DNA from: Rostrohypoxylon terebratum
Lineage: Eukaryota; Ascomycota; Sordariomycetes; Xylariales; Hypoxylaceae
Assembly: GCA_022497145.1 (NCBI GenBank)
Contig: MU385897.1
Location: 186,001 to 250,000, forward strand
Direction: 5' to 3'
DNA: 64,000 bases
Shown: positions 61,210 through 64,000 of the stretch, one piece after another
Layout of the letters: each line of letters opens with the position of its first letter
How positions within the stretch are numbered: position 1 is the stretch's first letter
Made by a program: the position numbers and the translations under genes
Notes under the pieces: model-generated
Database searches by the model: none
What the model was told of the DNA's origin: nothing
What the model saw: only the letters and a program-made list of their open reading frames with translations

Positions 61210-64000
61210 ATGGATCGTACGCCGGTTATGTGGGGCCGCATTGGCAACGGTGGTTTTGCCCCGGTTCCGCAAATTGACGCTGTAGATGACTATGATGACG
61301 GCGATCAACCGCAGCGGAGGGTGACTCGAGCATATTTCAGCAATCAAATTCAGCAAGTACTCAGGCGAGACGCGCGAGAGCGGATGCAAGAGCAGGATAG
61401 CGACCACAGAAGTATACAAGGCAGCATTCATAGCTCGCCTGCTCTTTCGGACACCACGCTTACTGAAGGCGATTATTTAGATGTGCCAATTCGACATGAC
61501 GAGACTAGTCAGGGTGACTGTATTGAATATTATGGACACTACGGCCCCGAAGTCGCGAGCCGTTCACCGACACCAAGCATTAAAGCTAGTGCAGGGCTGG
61601 AGGTTGTTGCTAATACATCTGACCCTCCTCACTCGTCTTATGGATATCTATATATCGATGATCCTTCAAACGACTTGAGCTATCGTGGTTCGGAAGGAAA
61701 GGTTGAAGACGAAGATTGCGAACGTCCAAACTACAAGCCACCTGTTCTGGGAAGGAATTTCTTGATCACCCTCTTCTTGATTCTCGTAATTTTTGTCGCG
61801 CTTGCCGAGCTTGCAATCCAGCTTATGCCAAATGATTCTGGCAACACTGGACCTTCCGAGGCCCCAAATGGTACGGTCGAAATCCGCGCACGGTCTATGT
61901 TTGATGGCAGAATTGGTTTACCTAGTCCCATGGTGTTCTTCAAACGTCAAAACAATACTGGTATTGGTAACCCGGCACCTGAGACAACCACAAGCATAAC
62001 GTTGTCAACTGAAACCGTATCCGGCACTATATCAACTACAGCAGGAAATGAGCTAACAACGGAAAGTTCGTTGACCTCAACCTCAACTTCGACGTCTGAT
62101 ATCCCGACGCTACCAGGGGGGGATGTTAGTACGGACACTACCGAGACGTCGGTTCCGTCAATTTCGATTCCAACTACGTCTCAATCATTGGAGACATCAT
62201 TGTTATCATCACCATCACCATCACCATCGACTAGTGCAACTTCGCTGATAAATCCACCTGCACCCCCAACTAGCGTAACATTGCCTTTGCCACCCCAACC
62301 ACCAATCCCGACTCCATCTACCTCTGAAGCGCCTCCAACCCTGCCGGAAATTTCTTCGTCGACGCTATATACAGCGCCTACCTTCCCGCCAACAAAGCCG
62401 GGACATCACGAGCCATCTCCGACAGTTACATCCTCTCCAGGAGATGAGGTGCCAACTTCATGGTCGTTGCCTACCTCAGATCCTTCCACATCTATTGTGA
62501 ACCCTGGTGGCCCTATGATCCCCGTTCCCCCAATTTCGTCAACGGTCCCTATTGATCCACCTTCACCAACTTCGCTTCCAGGTCCCCCGAGTTCAGAAAC
62601 CACCCATCCGGATTCTCCACCAGCAGGCTCTACACGGACTTTCCCCATAGAGACTATTCCTTCGATCACTCCGCCTACATCAATACCAAATATACCCACG
62701 ACCATGGTCCCATTCCCTACGGAAACTCTACCCACGCAAACGCCCCCTGATGAACCTGGGTCCGATGCATCTACTTCGTCCACGAGCCTTTCATTTTCGA
62801 GTCCAATGCAGTCTTACAGCACAACATCAAGTCCGGCCGACGCCACCACAACTCCGCAAAGTAGTACTTCTAGCACAAGTAGCAGTTCTCCGGAAAACGA
62901 GCCTAGTTCAACTTCCCCAGACCCATTGACGGAACAGCCATCTCCTAGCACGTCGAGTCCCTTTAGCAGCTCATCTATTTCTAGTCACACAACGTTGACT
63001 CATCTAATTGGCACGAATATACCCTCGCCTAGCACCCCAGAACCTTTCGCGACGATTACTGTGACTCCTGACACACGACCACCACCTCCACCCATTACGA
63101 CAACGATTGTAACTTCGATATCAAAGTCCGGCGAAGTTCCTGTAGAATCAACCATTATAAGCGTCCTACCAAACATCGCCAAAGGAAATGCGAATAATGC
63201 TATAATAGACTTTGTCACTACATACAAAGATTCTCATGGTAACCCGACTAAGACTTCGACAATCCTCGCGCAAGCGTCTTCTGGGACAAGTCTTGTCTAC
63301 CTTTATAACCCTTATCAGACGACCCTTACAGACTTCCAAGGAGTCGCAACGAAAACAGAAGATTATTATATCAGCATGTCCACTTGTGTGTTATACGATG
63401 AAAATGGCCGTCCGACGGCTACACAAACCTCATCAATTATGGAAACTCTATCATTCTCGACGCTCTTTGATGGCGGCGGCGTCGCGACTAAGACACTGAC
63501 CGAACTTATTCCGATGTCCTCAACAATTTATACTATGGTTACATTGCCAACTGCGGCGGTCTCTACTTCAAAAGAGAAGTCCTTACATGTAGTCCCAATT
63601 TCGGATGGAAAATATTTTCTAGGTCTCATGTTCCCTACCCTTATCGCGATCATGCTGTCGATCCCAATCCGAATTATGGACCAAACTGCGAAGCTCTACC
63701 AGCCATTCCATGCTCTCATGTCCTCCCCCGAAGGAACCAAGGCCTGCGACACATTATGCTTCCCAATCGCTAGCACCTGGAGTTTGGCAGCACGTTTTCG
63801 TGCATTGTTAAACGGGCAACCCCTTCTCACACTGACTGGGCTCTTGGTGTTGGGGAGCGTCATCATGATACCCTTAAGCTCGGAAGCCGTCGGAATATTC
63901 TTAGAAGGCCCGGACTGTGCGACAACGAAAGGGGACACATATAACTGTTCGATGAGGCTCGGTGTCTACTCGGAACGAGCGCAAACTGCTTTTGCGCTTC
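61210..64000 (+). CDS. DUF3433 membrane protein with mucin-like region, partial
   Basis: The frame is open from ATG 61210 to the window end, 930 codons, with no stop, so the protein is cut at its C-terminal side. Residues 1-180 are acidic and hydrophilic. One membrane segment, NFLITLFLILVIFVALAEL, lies at about 182-204. Residues 240-600 are extremely Ser/Thr/Pro-rich and probably heavily O-glycosylated. At about 796-910 several hydrophobic segments surround AKLYQPFHAL and PLSSEAVGIFLEG, which match the DUF3433 repeat domain of fungal membrane proteins. Full-length relatives usually exceed 1,000 residues and have two such domains, so more is expected beyond 64000. Function is unknown; a cell-surface or wall-sensing role is only inference. 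Confidence 0.85.
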   Translation, partial: MDRTPVMWGRIGNGGFAPVPQIDAVDDYDDGDQPQRRVTRAYFSNQIQQVLRRDARERMQEQDSDHRSIQGSIHSSPALSDTTLTEGDYLDVPIRHDETSQGDCIEYYGHYGPEVASRSPTPSIKASAGLEVVANTSDPPHSSYGYLYIDDPSNDLSYRGSEGKVEDEDCERPNYKPPVLGRNFLITLFLILVIFVALAELAIQLMPNDSGNTGPSEAPNGTVEIRARSMFDGRIGLPSPMVFFKRQNNTGIGNPAPETTTSITLSTETVSGTISTTAGNELTTESSLTSTSTSTSDIPTLPGGDVSTDTTETSVPSISIPTTSQSLETSLLSSPSPSPSTSATSLINPPAPPTSVTLPLPPQPPIPTPSTSEAPPTLPEISSSTLYTAPTFPPTKPGHHEPSPTVTSSPGDEVPTSWSLPTSDPSTSIVNPGGPMIPVPPISSTVPIDPPSPTSLPGPPSSETTHPDSPPAGSTRTFPIETIPSITPPTSIPNIPTTMVPFPTETLPTQTPPDEPGSDASTSSTSLSFSSPMQSYSTTSSPADATTTPQSSTSSTSSSSPENEPSSTSPDPLTEQPSPSTSSPFSSSSISSHTTLTHLIGTNIPSPSTPEPFATITVTPDTRPPPPPITTTIVTSISKSGEVPVESTIISVLPNIAKGNANNAIIDFVTTYKDSHGNPTKTSTILAQASSGTSLVYLYNPYQTTLTDFQGVATKTEDYYISMSTCVLYDENGRPTATQTSSIMETLSFSTLFDGGGVATKTLTELIPMSSTIYTMVTLPTAAVSTSKEKSLHVVPISDGKYFLGLMFPTLIAIMLSIPIRIMDQTAKLYQPFHALMSSPEGTKACDTLCFPIASTWSLAARFRALLNGQPLLTLTGLLVLGSVIMIPLSSEAVGIFLEGPDCATTKGDTYNCSMRLGVYSERAQTAFAL

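Noticed and set aside
1..64000. CRISPR arrays, operons, ribosome binding sites
   Set aside because: The genes have spliceosomal introns and are eukaryotic. The short tandem repeats lack spacer structure.

Overview
This is nuclear DNA from a filamentous ascomycete (Pezizomycotina). The signs are short introns (41-194 nt) with GT-AG ends and CTAAC-type branch sites, a class II hydrophobin, DUF1996 and DUF3433 proteins, a fungal rhodopsin-domain receptor and an intron-bearing tRNA-Ser. A short palindromic word family built on GTACCTAGGTAC is scattered through the non-coding DNA. With the gene content this fits Sordariomycetes, perhaps Xylariales; that placement is inference.

Layout. 0.5-5.9 kb: a large N-terminal-motor kinesin (+). 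8.2-8.6 kb: a three-exon class II hydrophobin (-). 11.1-13.4 kb: an intron-rich MFS transporter (-) whose frame closes only with a microexon. 15.1-24.0 kb is the gene-dense housekeeping core: a JmjC/zinc-finger/AT-hook chromatin protein (-), COQ2 of ubiquinone synthesis (+), ribosomal protein uS12/RPS23 (-) and a conserved-looking unknown protein (+). 24.5-29.4 kb: a possible tiny secreted peptide (-), a secreted DUF1996 protein (-) and an RBR ubiquitin ligase (-). 30.4-30.9 kb: the decayed remnant of an erythromycin-esterase-family gene (+). 31.9-35.9 kb: a CaMKK/Ssp1/Sak1-type kinase (-). 35.9-48.0 kb: a 12 kb gene-poor tract. 48.0-53.8 kb: a secreted FAD-linked oxidase (-) and a rhodopsin-domain membrane receptor (+), with divergent starts 2.2 kb apart. 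55.9 kb: tRNA-Ser(CGA) with a 65-nt intron. 58.4-59.4 kb: an F-box-like protein (+). 61.2-64.0 kb: a DUF3433 membrane protein with a mucin-like ectodomain, cut by the window edge.

The genes do not form one pathway. Housekeeping genes sit close together in the first half, and surface or secreted accessory genes are separated by repeat-bearing, gene-poor DNA. I saw no biosynthetic cluster backbone and no intact transposon. The most interesting items are the esterase remnant, the MFS microexon problem, a one-base frame conflict in the JmjC gene, and the dispersed palindromic words.

Exon joins were worked out by hand from splice signals, reading frame and remembered family features. No database was searched.
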